Positions 43,215-53,961 are shown, numbered from the stretch's first letter. The stretch: 64,000 nucleotides of DNA from Ornithinicoccus hortensis (GCF_006716185.1 NZ_VFOP01000001.1:2170001-2234000); one strand, 5' to 3'. Translations and numbers: made by a program. The notes: generated from the letters alone by a model not told the origin.

Positions 43215-44669
43215 ATGAGAAGGACCCTGCCGCTGCTGGCCGCGGCCGCGCTCGCGACGACCGCCACGCTGGCCCCCACGCTCACCGCGACCGCCACCGG
43301 GGCCGCCGACGCCGAGGGCACCCCCGGACAGCCGGGGGAGCACAACGCGATCACCGACGTGCCGGGGATCCAGGTCGGGCAGATCCAGGCCGACACCGCG
43401 CCGTTCCTGACCGGGACCACCGTCGTCTACACCCCGGAGATGTCCGTGGCCAGCGTCGACCAGCGGGGAGGGGCGCCGGCCACCAAGGAGACCGACCTGC
43501 TCAGCCCGCTGAACTCCAACCCGGGGGTGAACGCCATCCAGCTCGGCGGGTCCAGTATGTACGGGCTGTCCGCCACGAACGGGATCATCCGGTGGCTGGA
43601 GGACCGCGGCGAGGGCGTGCCGCTGGGGTCGGCGGGCGTGGCCCCGATCGTCCCGGCAGCCGACATCTACGACCTCAACCGGGGCGGCGACCCCAAGGCC
43701 CGCACCTCGCCCGAGTGGGGCTACCTGGCCGCCGAGCAGGCCGTCGACGGCCCGGTGCGGCAGGGCAGCGTCGGCGGCGGGACCGGGGCCAGGGGCGGCG
43801 GGCTGCGCTCGGGGCTGGGCACCTCCAGCGTCTACCTCGGCGACGGCATCTGGGTGGGGGCGATCGTCATCGTGAACCCGGCGGGATCGCCCGTCGACCC
43901 GACCGACTGCAGCCTCCACGCCGTCCGGTACGGCCTGGGCGAGGAGTTCGCCGGCTACCAGACGCCCACGGAGCAGGAGTGCTCGTCGCAGGCCTCGCGC
44001 AACGCCCAGGACGGCGACGAGGAGTCGCTGAACACCACCATCGCGGTGGTGGCCACCAACGCCCCGTTGGAGAAGGCGGCCGCCCAGCGGATGTCCGGTA
44101 ACGCCCACGACGGCATGGCCCGGGCGATCTACCCGATCCACACCCTGGCCGACGGCGACACGGTCTTCGCCATCTCCACCGGTGAGGGCGAGCCCCTGCA
44201 GATCAACGACCCGGCCGACTCCGGCCAGCTCAACCAGATCTTCAACGCCGGGTCGGTCAGCCTGTCCCGCGCGATCGGCAAGGCCGTGCTGTCGGCGGAG
44301 AGCCACGACGGGCGGCTCAGCTACTGCGACACCTACCCCTCGGCGTGCGAGAACATGCCGCAGCTGGCGCAGTGGCGCTCGGCGGGAACCGCGCCGGACA
44401 TCACCCACTCCGAGTTCACCCGGGCCACCCGGGCACTGCGGCAGACCCCGGTGCCGGCCCGTCCCAGCAAGGACTCGCTGAGCGCGGACACCGGTCAGGC
44501 GGTCCTGCCGGCCACCGGTGGCGACCCCGGGTCCGGCACCTCGGCCGGGGCGGGTGCCGGTGCCAGCTGGGCACCCTCCGGGGCACTCGGTATGTCGATC
44601 GCCGGCCTGGTCCTCGTCGGCGCCGTGGCGCTGGCCCGCCGTCGACCGACCGCTGCGGTGGCCCACTGA
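43215..44669 (+). CDS. surface-anchored P1 family peptidase (DmpA-like) with LPATG sorting signal
   Basis: A 484-residue precursor. It has a signal peptide (MRRTLPLLAAAALATT, cleavage near residue 30), a P1/DmpA domain (residues 42-415) and a C-terminal sorting signal: LPATG at 431-435, a 24-residue Gly/Ala/Ser linker, a membrane helix (MSIAGLVLVGAVAL) and ARRRP. P1 peptidases cut themselves before a Thr or Ser to create an N-terminal nucleophile; here SLNTTIAVVATNA puts the cut between Asn273 and Thr274. Relatives are aminopeptidases acting on small peptides or amides. Sortase would attach it to the cell wall. GGAG at 43204-43207 precedes the ATG. It is a single gene before the RNB gene. Confidence 0.9.
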   Translation: MRRTLPLLAAAALATTATLAPTLTATATGAADAEGTPGQPGEHNAITDVPGIQVGQIQADTAPFLTGTTVVYTPEMSVASVDQRGGAPATKETDLLSPLNSNPGVNAIQLGGSSMYGLSATNGIIRWLEDRGEGVPLGSAGVAPIVPAADIYDLNRGGDPKARTSPEWGYLAAEQAVDGPVRQGSVGGGTGARGGGLRSGLGTSSVYLGDGIWVGAIVIVNPAGSPVDPTDCSLHAVRYGLGEEFAGYQTPTEQECSSQASRNAQDGDEESLNTTIAVVATNAPLEKAAAQRMSGNAHDGMARAIYPIHTLADGDTVFAISTGEGEPLQINDPADSGQLNQIFNAGSVSLSRAIGKAVLSAESHDGRLSYCDTYPSACENMPQLAQWRSAGTAPDITHSEFTRATRALRQTPVPARPSKDSLSADTGQAVLPATGGDPGSGTSAGAGAGASWAPSGALGMSIAGLVLVGAVALARRRPTAAVAH

Positions 44670-44702
44670 CCCCCGGAAGGCCCCCTGCATAGGGTGGCGG
44701 TC

Positions 44703-46160
44703 ATGGCTACGCGATCGACGAGGATGACCGAGGACGCCCGGGCGACCAAGGCGGCGAGCGACCTGGAGGAGGCGTTCGCCAGGATCCGTGCGGAGGCGGA
44801 GGTCCGGGAAGACTTCCCGGAGGAGGTGCTGGCCGCGGCCCGGGACGCGGTCGGGAGCCCGGACCTGCCGGAGCCGGACGCGCGCGAGGTCGAGTTCATC
44901 ACCATCGATCCGCCCGGGTCGATGGACCTGGACCAGGCGATGCACATCGAGCGGAGCGGCGACGGCTACCGGATCCGCTACGCGATCGCCGACGTGCCCG
45001 CGTTCGTGGAGCCGGGCGGCGCCCTGGATGCGGAGGTCCGGCTGCGCGGCCAGACGATCTACTGCCCCGACACCCGGGTCCCGCTGCACCCCACGGTGAT
45101 CAGCGAGGAGGCCGCCAGCCTGCTCCCGGACGTGGACCGCCCCGCCTTCGTCTGGGACCTCGTCATCGGGCCGGACGGCCGCCGCCAGGAGGCCGCGGTG
45201 GCCCGGGCCATGGTGCGCAGCCGCCGGCGGTACACCTACGAGGAGGTCCAGCAGCTGGTGGACTCCGGCGAGGCGGAGGAGACCCTGCTCCTGCTCAAGG
45301 AGGTGGGGGAGTTGCGCATCGCGCGGGAGTCCGAGCGCGGCGGCGCCAGCCTGCCGATGCCCGAGCAGGCGGTGCACGTCGACGACCAGGGGCACTACAG
45401 CCTTCGGCTGCGCCCGCTGCTGCCGGCCGAGGACTGGAACGCCCAGGTCTCGCTGCTCACCGGCATCGTCGCCGCCGAGATCATGCTCGAGGGCACGGTC
45501 GGCATCCTGCGGACCATGCCCCCCGCCGAGGAACGGGACCTGGAACGGTTCCGCCGACAGGCCCGGGCGCTGGGGATCGAGTGGCCCACGGAGATGACCT
45601 ACGGGGACTTCCTGCGCACCCTGGACCGGGAGGAGCCCAAGCACCTGGCGCTGATCCACGACGCGACCGCCCTGTTCCGGGGCGCGGGCTACACCCCCTT
45701 CGACGGGGAGCTGCCCGAGCAGCAGGAGCAGGCGGCGATCGCCGCGCCCTACACGCACGTCACCGCGCCGTTGCGCCGCCTCGTCGACCGGTTCTCCCTG
45801 GTCGTCTGCGAGGCGCTGACCAACGGGGGAGACGTCCCGGAGTGGGCCCGTCAGGCGCTCCCCGAGCTGCCGGAGATCATGCAGGAGTCCGACCGGCGGG
45901 CCAAGTCCGTGGACCGGGCCTGCACCGACGCCGTCGAGGCCGCGGTGCTGCGGCACCGTGTGGGCGAGGTCTTCGACGCGGTGGTGGTGGACGACGGCAA
46001 GGAGGACCAGTTCATCGTCCAGGTCACCGACCCGGCGGTCAGCGCCGTCGCCTCGGGCAAGGCCTCGGTCGGTGACCGGGTCCGCGTCGAGCTCACCCTG
46101 GCCGACATCACGAAGCACCTGGTCAGGTTCGTGATCCGAGAGGTCGTCGATCAGGAATGA
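44703..46160 (+). CDS. RNB domain ribonuclease (RNase II/R family, short form)
   Basis: A 485-residue exoribonuclease of the RNB family. The catalytic metal site is ITIDPPGSMDLDQAM with its cluster of Asp residues, followed by YAIADVPAFV. It lacks the N-terminal cold-shock and C-terminal S1 domains of E. coli RNase R; short forms of this kind are usual in actinobacteria. The ATG at 44703 is chosen over a GTG three codons upstream; neither has a strong ribosome binding site. The last codons overlap the HAD phosphatase gene (ATGA). Confidence 0.9.
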   Translation: MATRSTRMTEDARATKAASDLEEAFARIRAEAEVREDFPEEVLAAARDAVGSPDLPEPDAREVEFITIDPPGSMDLDQAMHIERSGDGYRIRYAIADVPAFVEPGGALDAEVRLRGQTIYCPDTRVPLHPTVISEEAASLLPDVDRPAFVWDLVIGPDGRRQEAAVARAMVRSRRRYTYEEVQQLVDSGEAEETLLLLKEVGELRIARESERGGASLPMPEQAVHVDDQGHYSLRLRPLLPAEDWNAQVSLLTGIVAAEIMLEGTVGILRTMPPAEERDLERFRRQARALGIEWPTEMTYGDFLRTLDREEPKHLALIHDATALFRGAGYTPFDGELPEQQEQAAIAAPYTHVTAPLRRLVDRFSLVVCEALTNGGDVPEWARQALPELPEIMQESDRRAKSVDRACTDAVEAAVLRHRVGEVFDAVVVDDGKEDQFIVQVTDPAVSAVASGKASVGDRVRVELTLADITKHLVRFVIREVVDQE

Positions 46161-46966
46161 GCACCACCGGCCTGCCCCGGGTCGTCGCGAGCGACTGCGA
46201 CGGGACCCTGCTGCGATCGGACGGCACCGTCTCGGAGCGCACCAAGGAGGTGCTGGCCGCCGTCGAGGAGGCCGGCACCACGGTGATCCTGGTGACCGCC
46301 CGCCCACCCCGCTGGATGCACGAGCTCGCCGACGTGGTCGGCGGGCACGGCCTGGCGATCTGCGGGAACGGCGCCTTCCTGTATGACGTGGCCGCCCGGG
46401 AGGTGATCGGCCACCGGCTGATGGACCCGGCCCTGGTGGCCGAGATCCTCGGCGAGATCCGGGCCGAGCTGCCCGAGGTGTCCTTCGCGCTGGAGAGCCT
46501 GGAGGGCTTCGCCCGCGAGCCGGACTTCGCGCGGGTCTCGGGCCGACGGGACGCGGAGTGGCTGGTGGGGTCCGTGGACGAGATGGTCGTGCACCCGCCC
46601 GGCAAGGTGCTGGTGCGCCATCCGCACTGGCCGGTCGACGAGCTGCACGACCGGGTCGCCGCGGTCGTGGGCCCGCGGGCCCAGGTCTCGCACTCCGGCG
46701 CGCCGGGGCTGACCGAGATCGGGGCCACCGGGGTCACCAAGGGGCTCGCCCTGGCCGAGTGGTGCGCCGAGCACGACGTCCCGGCCTCGGCCGTCTGGGC
46801 GTTCGGTGACATGCCCAACGACCTGCCGATGCTCACCTTCGCCGGCCGGTCCTTCGCCGTGGCCAACGCCCACCCCGACGTGCTGGCCGCGGCGACCGAC
46901 CGGGCGCCGGCCAACGACCGGGACGGGGTCGCGACCGTGCTGCACCGGGCGCTGGCCCTCGGGTAG
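46157..46966 (+). CDS. HAD superfamily phosphatase (Cof type)
   Basis: A 269-residue class IIB HAD hydrolase. The nucleophile and acid are Asp13 and Asp15 in ASDCDGTLL, motif II is in LVTARPP, the conserved lysine is in VTKGLALAEW and motif IV is FGDMPNDLPML. Such enzymes remove phosphate from sugar phosphates or nucleotides such as FMN; the substrate is unknown. The ATG overlaps the stop of the RNB nuclease gene by 4 bp, so the two are co-translated. Confidence 0.92.
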   Translation: MSTTGLPRVVASDCDGTLLRSDGTVSERTKEVLAAVEEAGTTVILVTARPPRWMHELADVVGGHGLAICGNGAFLYDVAAREVIGHRLMDPALVAEILGEIRAELPEVSFALESLEGFAREPDFARVSGRRDAEWLVGSVDEMVVHPPGKVLVRHPHWPVDELHDRVAAVVGPRAQVSHSGAPGLTEIGATGVTKGLALAEWCAEHDVPASAVWAFGDMPNDLPMLTFAGRSFAVANAHPDVLAAATDRAPANDRDGVATVLHRALALG

Positions 46967-47006
46967 TTTCGGAGCCACCACCGTCCCGGCCAGCTAAGGA
47001 GTCGCC

Positions 47007-47777
47007 ATGTCCGTCCTGTCCGAGCTCACCGCCGCGCTGTCGTCCGGGGCCGTGGAGGTGGTGGACCTCACCGCCCCGCTGAGCAGCGAGACGCCGTTGC
47101 TGGAGCTGCCCCCGCAGTTCGGCCAGACGGCCCGGTTCGAGCTGGAGGAGATCAGCCGCTACGACGACCGGGGGCCGGCCTGGTACTGGAACAACTTCCA
47201 CACCGGCGAGCACACCGGCACCCACTTCGACGCCCCGAACCACTGGGTGTCCGGCCGGGACCTGGCGGACATCGGGTCGGTCCCGGTGCGGGCCTTCGTG
47301 GCGCCGGCGATCGTGCTCGACGTGACCGAGCAGGTGGCGGCCGACCCCAACTTCCTGATCGAGCGCGAGCACGTGGAGGCGTTCGCGGCCGAGCACGGCG
47401 GGCTGCCGGACGGCGGCTGGCTGCTGTGCCGCACCGGGTGGTCCGCGCGGGTCACCCAGGAGGAGATGATCAACAACACCGAGACCGGCCCCACCAGCCC
47501 GGGGATGTCGGTGGACTGTGCCCGGTGGGTGGCCGAGGAGTCGCCGCTGCAGGGGATCGGGGTGGAGACGGTGGGCACCGACGCGGGTGCGGCCCACTCC
47601 TTCGACCCGGCGTTCCCCTGCCACTCCTTCCTGCTGGGCAACGGCAAGTACGGCCTGGCCCAGCTGCAGAACCTGGACCAGCTGCCGCCGACCGGTGCCG
47701 TCGTCCTGGCCTCCCCGCTGCGGATCGTCGGCGGGTCGGGGTCCCCGGCCCGCGTGGTCGCCCTCGTCGAGCGCTGA
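47007..47777 (+). CDS. cyclase/kynurenine formamidase-like metal hydrolase
   Basis: A 256-residue protein of the cyclase family (swivelling-domain metal hydrolases such as kynurenine formamidase). The metal motif HxGTHxD is visible as EHTGTHFDAPNHW (His69, His73, Asp75, His79). The C-terminal HSFLLGNGKYGLAQLQNL is also typical. AAGGAG precedes the ATG. It ends 3 bp before a thiamine-diphosphate enzyme gene, so the two products probably act in one pathway, such as hydrolysis of an amide or lactone followed by decarboxylation or C-C cleavage of a keto acid. Confidence 0.88.
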   Translation: MSVLSELTAALSSGAVEVVDLTAPLSSETPLLELPPQFGQTARFELEEISRYDDRGPAWYWNNFHTGEHTGTHFDAPNHWVSGRDLADIGSVPVRAFVAPAIVLDVTEQVAADPNFLIEREHVEAFAAEHGGLPDGGWLLCRTGWSARVTQEEMINNTETGPTSPGMSVDCARWVAEESPLQGIGVETVGTDAGAAHSFDPAFPCHSFLLGNGKYGLAQLQNLDQLPPTGAVVLASPLRIVGGSGSPARVVALVER

Positions 47778-47780
47778 GTC

Positions 47781-49460
47781 GTGGACGTCGCGGAGGCGGT
47801 CGGCCGGGCGCTGGTGGCCGCGGGGGTCGACCACGTCTTCGGCGTCGTCGGGTCTGGCAACTTCCACGTCACCAACGCGATGGTGGCGGCGGGTGCGCGC
47901 TTCGTCGCCGCCCGGCACGAGGGCGGCGGGGCGACCATGGCCGACGCCTACGCCCGCACCTCCGGCCGGCCCGCCGCGCTCACGGTGCACCAGGGCTGCG
48001 GGCTGACCAACGCGATGACCGGCATCGCCGAGGCGGCCAAGTCCCGCACCCCGCTGGTCGTGCTGGCCCCGGAGGCGCCGTCACCGCTGTCGAACTTCCA
48101 CGTCGACCAGGCGGCTCTCGCCCGCGCGGTGGGCGCCGTGCCCGTCCGGGTCACCGACCCGTCGTATGCCGTGGAGCAGGCCGTGGACGCCGTCCGGACC
48201 GCGGTGCACCAGCGGGCGACGGTGCTGCTCAACCTGCCGCTGGACGTGCAGGCCAGCCAGGTCCCGCACCCACCCGGGGAGGACCCCCTCGCGGGGGTGC
48301 GGCCGGTCTGGGCGGACCTGCCCGAGCGGTTGGCGCCCTCGCCGGAGGACGTCGCGGCGCTGACCGCGGCGCTGCTCCGGGCGCAGCGGCCGGTGCTGGT
48401 GGCCGGCCGGGGGAGCCGGTCGGTCGAGGCCCGCGACGCCCTGGTGGAGCTGGCCGACCGGACCGGCGCCCTGCTCGCGACCTCGGCGGTGGCCAAGGGC
48501 CTGTTCCGCGACCACCCCTGGTCGCTGGACGTCTCCGGAGGCTTCTCCTCCCCGCTGGCGGCCGAACTGATCGCCGGGGCCGACCTCATCGTCGGGTGGG
48601 GGTGCGCGCTGAACATGTGGACCATGCGCCAAGGCGCCCTGATCGGACCGGACGCGACGGTCGTGCAGGTCGACGACACCGCCGACGCACTGGGTACCCA
48701 CCGGGAGCTGTCCTTCGGGGTGCACGGTGACGTGGCGGCCACCGCCCGGGCGGTGACCGAGGCGCTGGGCGAGCCGGAGGTCGGGGGCGAGCGGACGGCA
48801 TACGGCTATCGTTCCCCGGCCCTGCGCGAGCGCCTGGCCACCTCGCTGCGGTGGCGCGACGTGCCCTACGTCGACCGGTCGACGGGTCGGCGGATCGACC
48901 CGCGCACCCTGTCGGTGGGCCTGGACGAGATCCTGCCCGCGGAGCGCGTCGTGGGCGTGGACTCGGGCAACTTCATGGGCTACCCGTCCATGTACCTCTC
49001 GGTGCCCGACGAGCGCGGCTTCTGCTTCACCCAGGCCTTCCAGTCGATCGGGCTCGGGCTGGCCACCACGATCGGCGCGGCCCTGGCGCAACCCGACCGG
49101 TTGCCCGTCGCGACCCTCGGGGACGGCGGGCTGTTGATGTCCGCGGCCGAGCTCGACACGGTGCGCCGGCTCGGGCTGCCGATGGTGGTCGTGGTCTACA
49201 ACGACGAGGCCTATGGGGCCGAGGTGCACCACTTCGGGCCCGGGGGTCATCCGCTGGAGACGGTCACCTTCCCGGAGACCGACATCGCCGCCGTCGCCCG
49301 CGGCTACGGCTTCACCGGCATCACGGTGCGCACCGCCGAGGACCTGTCCGGCGTCCTGGCCTGGTTGGAGGGGCCGCGGGACACCCCGCTGCTGATCGAC
49401 GCCAAGGTCGTCGCGGACGAGCCCTCGTGGTGGCTCGAGGAGGCGTTCCGGGGCCACTGA
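47781..49460 (+). CDS. thiamine diphosphate-dependent enzyme (acetolactate synthase-like)
   Basis: A 559-residue ThDP enzyme with the three domains of the acetolactate synthase/benzoylformate decarboxylase group. The N-terminal catalytic glutamate is Glu47 in RHEGGGATMADAYAR. The cofactor motif begins GDGGLLMSAAEL and ends with NDEAYGAEVHHFG. The residues that bind FAD in true acetolactate synthases are not evident to me, so a decarboxylase or C-C hydrolase role is possible. The GTG start lies 3 bp after the cyclase stop. The rnpB promoter lies at its 3' end. Confidence 0.9.
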   Translation: MDVAEAVGRALVAAGVDHVFGVVGSGNFHVTNAMVAAGARFVAARHEGGGATMADAYARTSGRPAALTVHQGCGLTNAMTGIAEAAKSRTPLVVLAPEAPSPLSNFHVDQAALARAVGAVPVRVTDPSYAVEQAVDAVRTAVHQRATVLLNLPLDVQASQVPHPPGEDPLAGVRPVWADLPERLAPSPEDVAALTAALLRAQRPVLVAGRGSRSVEARDALVELADRTGALLATSAVAKGLFRDHPWSLDVSGGFSSPLAAELIAGADLIVGWGCALNMWTMRQGALIGPDATVVQVDDTADALGTHRELSFGVHGDVAATARAVTEALGEPEVGGERTAYGYRSPALRERLATSLRWRDVPYVDRSTGRRIDPRTLSVGLDEILPAERVVGVDSGNFMGYPSMYLSVPDERGFCFTQAFQSIGLGLATTIGAALAQPDRLPVATLGDGGLLMSAAELDTVRRLGLPMVVVVYNDEAYGAEVHHFGPGGHPLETVTFPETDIAAVARGYGFTGITVRTAEDLSGVLAWLEGPRDTPLLIDAKVVADEPSWWLEEAFRGH

Positions 49461-49477
49461 CCGGCTATCCTGAGCCC

Positions 49478-49864
49478 GTGGATGAGTCGGTCAGGCGGCC
49501 GCGTCGAGCCCTCCGGGGTCTCGCCGAGGAACGTCCGGGCTCCACAGGGCACGGTGGTGGCTAACAGCCACCCGGGGTGACCCGCGGGACAGTGCCACAG
49601 AAAACAGACCGCCCCCGGTCCGCCGGGGGTAAGGGTGAAACGGCGGTGTAAGAGACCACCAGCGCGCCGGGTGACCGGCACGGCTCGGTAAACCCCACCG
49701 GGAGCAAGACCAGACAGCACGCGTTCGAGGGCGGCCCGCCCGAGCGTGCGGGTAGGTCGCTGGAGGCGTCTGGCAACAGGCGTCCTAGATGGATGGTCGC
49801 CCCCGTCGCAGTGCCGGCAACGGCGCGGCGGGACAGAACCCGGCGTATCGACCGACTCATCCAC
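49478..49864 (+). ncRNA. rnpB: RNase P RNA, class A
   Basis: The terminal P1 helix is formed by 49480-49492 and 49850-49862. The universally conserved elements are all in order: GAGGAACGTCCGGGCTCCAC near the 5' end (49528 onward), ACAGAAA with GACCGCC, AAGGGTGAAACGGCGG and GTAAGAG, then GGAGCAAGACCAGACAG, and ACAGAACCCGGCGTATCG near the 3' end. It is the catalytic RNA that matures tRNA 5' ends. A -10-like TATCCT at 49466-49471 fits transcription starting near 49478. This explains the 440-bp gap between the ThDP gene and the phosphatase gene. The exact ends are estimated from P1. Confidence 0.95.
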
Positions 49865-49877
49865 TCCATCACGCCGC

Positions 49878-49897
49878 GGCCCGGCCCCTGCCGGGCC
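49878..49897. terminator. terminator after rnpB
   Basis: GGCCCGGC at 49878-49885 and GCCGGGCC at 49890-49897 form a perfect 8-bp stem with a 4-nt loop, 14 bp after rnpB and 3 bp before the stop of the convergent phosphatase gene. It can serve both transcripts. Confidence 0.65.
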
Positions 49898-49900
49898 CCC

Positions 49901-50650
49901 TCAGGAGGTCGCGGATCCAGGCGCCCCGGCGGGCAGCAGGTTGCGCCGGAGGCGTGCCAGGACCTCGGCGTCGACGCCCGCGGCGGCCAGGTAATCCCGG
50001 ACGCCGCCGTGCTCGGACTCGATCCACTCCAGGGACTCCCGGAGCACCGCCTCGGGGGACTGGGCCAGCACCTCCAGGATGGAATCGGTGACCAGCACCC
50101 GCAGCCGCCGGACCTTGCGCACGATCCGGTCGGTCCACTCGCCGGCGAGGTTGGCCTCCGTGGCGGTGTAGTCGGCCAGGACCGTCTCGGCGTCCACCTC
50201 CAGGGCCAGCAGCAGGAGGGCGACGACGAGTCCGGTGCGGTCCTTGCCCGCCGTGCAGTGGACCACCACGGGACCCTCGGCGTCGGCGATCACCCGGATC
50301 GCCCGGCCCAGGTCGGCGTGGTGCTCGGTGAGCACGGTGCGGTAGACGCCGCGCAGCGTCACGCTCTCGGGGTCGCGGTGCAGCGGGCTCCCCGAGATCG
50401 GGATCGACACCCGCCGGGCCCCGGTACCGCGCAGCCTGTCCCGCCCGCCGACCCGCCGGTCGATGGCCGAGCGCAGGTCGATGACCACGGCGATGCCGAG
50501 TTCGGCCAGCGCCCGGCGGCCGGCCCTGGTCAGCCGGTGCAGGGCGTCCGAGCGGTAGAGCGACCCGGGACGCAGCGTGCCCGGCGCCACCTCGCGGAAG
50601 TTGTGGGTCCCCGGGACCTCCAGCCGGCTTCCCACAGCGTCGGACGTCAT
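49901..50650 (-). CDS. PtpB-like tyrosine/serine phosphatase
   Basis: A 249-residue phosphatase of the Y_phosphatase3 family, related to mycobacterial PtpB. The P-loop is HCTAGKDRTG, with nucleophile Cys132 and phosphate-binding Arg138. The N-terminal block GTHNFREVA and LYRSDALHRLT are family features. It may act on phosphoproteins or phosphoinositides; no secretion signal is visible. It is a single gene, divergent from the ferritin-VIT1 gene and convergent with rnpB. Confidence 0.9.
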   Translation of the reverse strand: MTSDAVGSRLEVPGTHNFREVAPGTLRPGSLYRSDALHRLTRAGRRALAELGIAVVIDLRSAIDRRVGGRDRLRGTGARRVSIPISGSPLHRDPESVTLRGVYRTVLTEHHADLGRAIRVIADAEGPVVVHCTAGKDRTGLVVALLLLALEVDAETVLADYTATEANLAGEWTDRIVRKVRRLRVLVTDSILEVLAQSPEAVLRESLEWIESEHGGVRDYLAAAGVDAEVLARLRRNLLPAGAPGSATS

Positions 50651-50676
50651 ACCGCGGACTCTAGACTGGCCGGGTG

Positions 50677-51780
50677 ATGAACACGATCCGTGAGCCCTCT
50701 CCCGAGGAGGTCCGCCGCTGGCGGCAGTACCTCGCCGACGAACGGGCCGAGGGTCAGGTCTACCGCGATCTGGCCAGCAGGCGGGACGGCGAGGAGCGGG
50801 AGATCCTGCTCGGCCTCGCCGAGGCGGAGAAGCGTCACGAGAGCCACTGGCTGGAACTGCTGGGGGACCACGTGGGCCGTCCGGCCTCCCCGAGTATGCG
50901 CAACCGGCTGCTCGGGCTCCTGGCCCGACGATTCGGGTCGGTGTTCGTGCTGGCCATGGCGCAGAACGCCGAGGCCCGCAACCCCTACACCGACGAGGAG
51001 GACGCCACCGCCGAGATGGCCGCCGACGAGGCGATCCACGAGGAGGTGCTGCGCGGGCTGGCGGCCCGCAGCCGGGCCCAGATGTCGGGGAACTTCCGGG
51101 CGGCCGTCTTCGGGGCCAATGACGGACTGGTCTCCAACCTGGCGCTCGTCATGGGCATGGCGGCCACCGGCGTCGGGACCTCCGTGGTGATCGCCGCGGG
51201 TGTGGCCGGCCTGCTGGCCGGGGCCATGTCGATGGGGGCGGGGGAGTACATCTCGGTCCGGTCCGCCCGCGAGCTGCTGGCGGCCTCACACCCGAGCGAG
51301 CAGGCCCGCGCCGCGGTCCCGCAACTGGACATCGAGGAGAACGAGCTCTACCTGGTCTACCGGTCCCGGGGGATGGACCCGCTGGAGGCGGTGGCCCGCG
51401 CGCAGCGGGTGATGCACGCCGTGAAGAAGAGCCCCGAGCTGGCCCTTCCCCCCGGGGCGATGCCGGACGCCCCCGCGGACGTCGACCCCGACGAGGTCGT
51501 CGGGAACGGCTGGCACGCGGCGATCTCCAGCTTCTGCTTCTTCGCCAGCGGCGCCGTGATCCCGCTGATCCCGTTCTTCTTCGGGCTCACCGGCCTGGCG
51601 GCACTGGCCGTCGCGGCGGTGCTGGTCGGGATGGCACTGATGACCACGGGGGCCATCGCCGGGGTGCTCTCCGGGTCGCCGGCCCTGCTGCGCGGCCTGC
51701 GCCAGCTGGCTATCGGCTACGGCGCCGCCGCCGTGACCTACCTGTTGGGGTTGCTGTTCGGCGCCGCGGGGATCGGCTGA
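50677..51780 (+). CDS. ferritin-like/VIT1 fusion iron transporter
   Basis: A 367-residue protein that joins a rubrerythrin-like four-helix domain (residues 8-125, with the metal-binding pattern EREILLGLAEAEKRHESHW and IHEEVLRGL) to a VIT1/CCC1 membrane domain (NFRAAVFGANDGLVSNLAL, then about five membrane segments to the end). Such fusions (MbfA type) sense cytosolic iron with the ferritin domain and export Fe(II) or Mn(II) through the membrane part. The GTG one codon upstream at 50674 is an equally possible start; no good ribosome binding site is visible. It is convergent with the MBL gene, with only 3 bp between the stops. Confidence 0.92.
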   Translation: MNTIREPSPEEVRRWRQYLADERAEGQVYRDLASRRDGEEREILLGLAEAEKRHESHWLELLGDHVGRPASPSMRNRLLGLLARRFGSVFVLAMAQNAEARNPYTDEEDATAEMAADEAIHEEVLRGLAARSRAQMSGNFRAAVFGANDGLVSNLALVMGMAATGVGTSVVIAAGVAGLLAGAMSMGAGEYISVRSARELLAASHPSEQARAAVPQLDIEENELYLVYRSRGMDPLEAVARAQRVMHAVKKSPELALPPGAMPDAPADVDPDEVVGNGWHAAISSFCFFASGAVIPLIPFFFGLTGLAALAVAAVLVGMALMTTGAIAGVLSGSPALLRGLRQLAIGYGAAAVTYLLGLLFGAAGIG

Positions 51781-51783
51781 CCC

Positions 51784-52437
51784 CTACAGCCCGGTGGCGC
51801 CTGCGCCGCGCAGGTCCAGGACGTCCAGGCCGCCCTCGGCGCCGAAGTTGCGCACGTGACCGAGCAGCATCTCCCGCCCCGTGTCGTTGAGCAGGCCGTC
51901 GTGGATGGGCACCGCGCGGGACGCCCCCACCCGGCGCACGAACTCCACCGTGTCCGAGACCCGGGACCACGGCGCCATCAGGGGCACCAGCACGACGTCC
52001 ACCTCTCCCGGGTCGGCGTCGAGCGCGTCGCCGGGGTGGAAGACGGTCGGCTCGCCGTCGGCGCGCACCACCAGGCCCAGGTTGTGGATCCGCGGCACGT
52101 AGTCGTGGATCACCGCGTGCAGGTCACCCACGGGGGTCACGCTCACGGTGCCGACCTGCACGGTCCCGCCTGACGACATACCGTTGACCCGGTCACCGAA
52201 GGCGTCCTGCTGCTGGGCGGCGGTCTCCGGCTCGAGCCACGCCTGCGCCGCGGGGTTGGCCGCGAGCAGGTCACCGAACCGGGCGGGGTCCAGGTGGTCG
52301 GGGTGCTGGTGGGTCACCAGGACGGCCGTCAGCTCGCGGACGTCGGCGAAGTCGGAGAAGGTGCCGGGGTCGATGAGGATCCGTTGGTCGGCCGCCTCGA
52401 TCAGTACGCACGAGTGGCCCAGGTGGGTCAGTTCCAT
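51784..52437 (-). CDS. MBL-fold metal-dependent hydrolase
   Basis: A 217-residue metallo-beta-lactamase-fold protein of the UlaG/UPF0173-like group. It starts MELTHLGHSCVLIE and carries THQHPDHLD (His43, His45, Asp47, His48). The third metal His is in VFHPGDAL. It lacks any fused domain; the substrate is unknown. The ATG at 52437 is chosen because the family N-terminus begins there; the frame stays open upstream only antisense to guaB1. It is divergent from guaB1. Confidence 0.9.
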   Translation of the reverse strand: MELTHLGHSCVLIEAADQRILIDPGTFSDFADVRELTAVLVTHQHPDHLDPARFGDLLAANPAAQAWLEPETAAQQQDAFGDRVNGMSSGGTVQVGTVSVTPVGDLHAVIHDYVPRIHNLGLVVRADGEPTVFHPGDALDADPGEVDVVLVPLMAPWSRVSDTVEFVRRVGASRAVPIHDGLLNDTGREMLLGHVRNFGAEGGLDVLDLRGAGATGL

Positions 52438-52497
52438 GCCGCCAATGTATGCCGAGGGGCACGACCCCGGGTGGGTGGGGCGCGCCCCGTACGATGA

Positions 52498-53961
<1,464 letters not shown>

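Noticed and set aside
49561-49872. ORFs of about 100 codons inside the rnpB region
   Set aside because: The DNA is fully explained by conserved RNase P RNA elements; the peptides lack any protein-like conservation.
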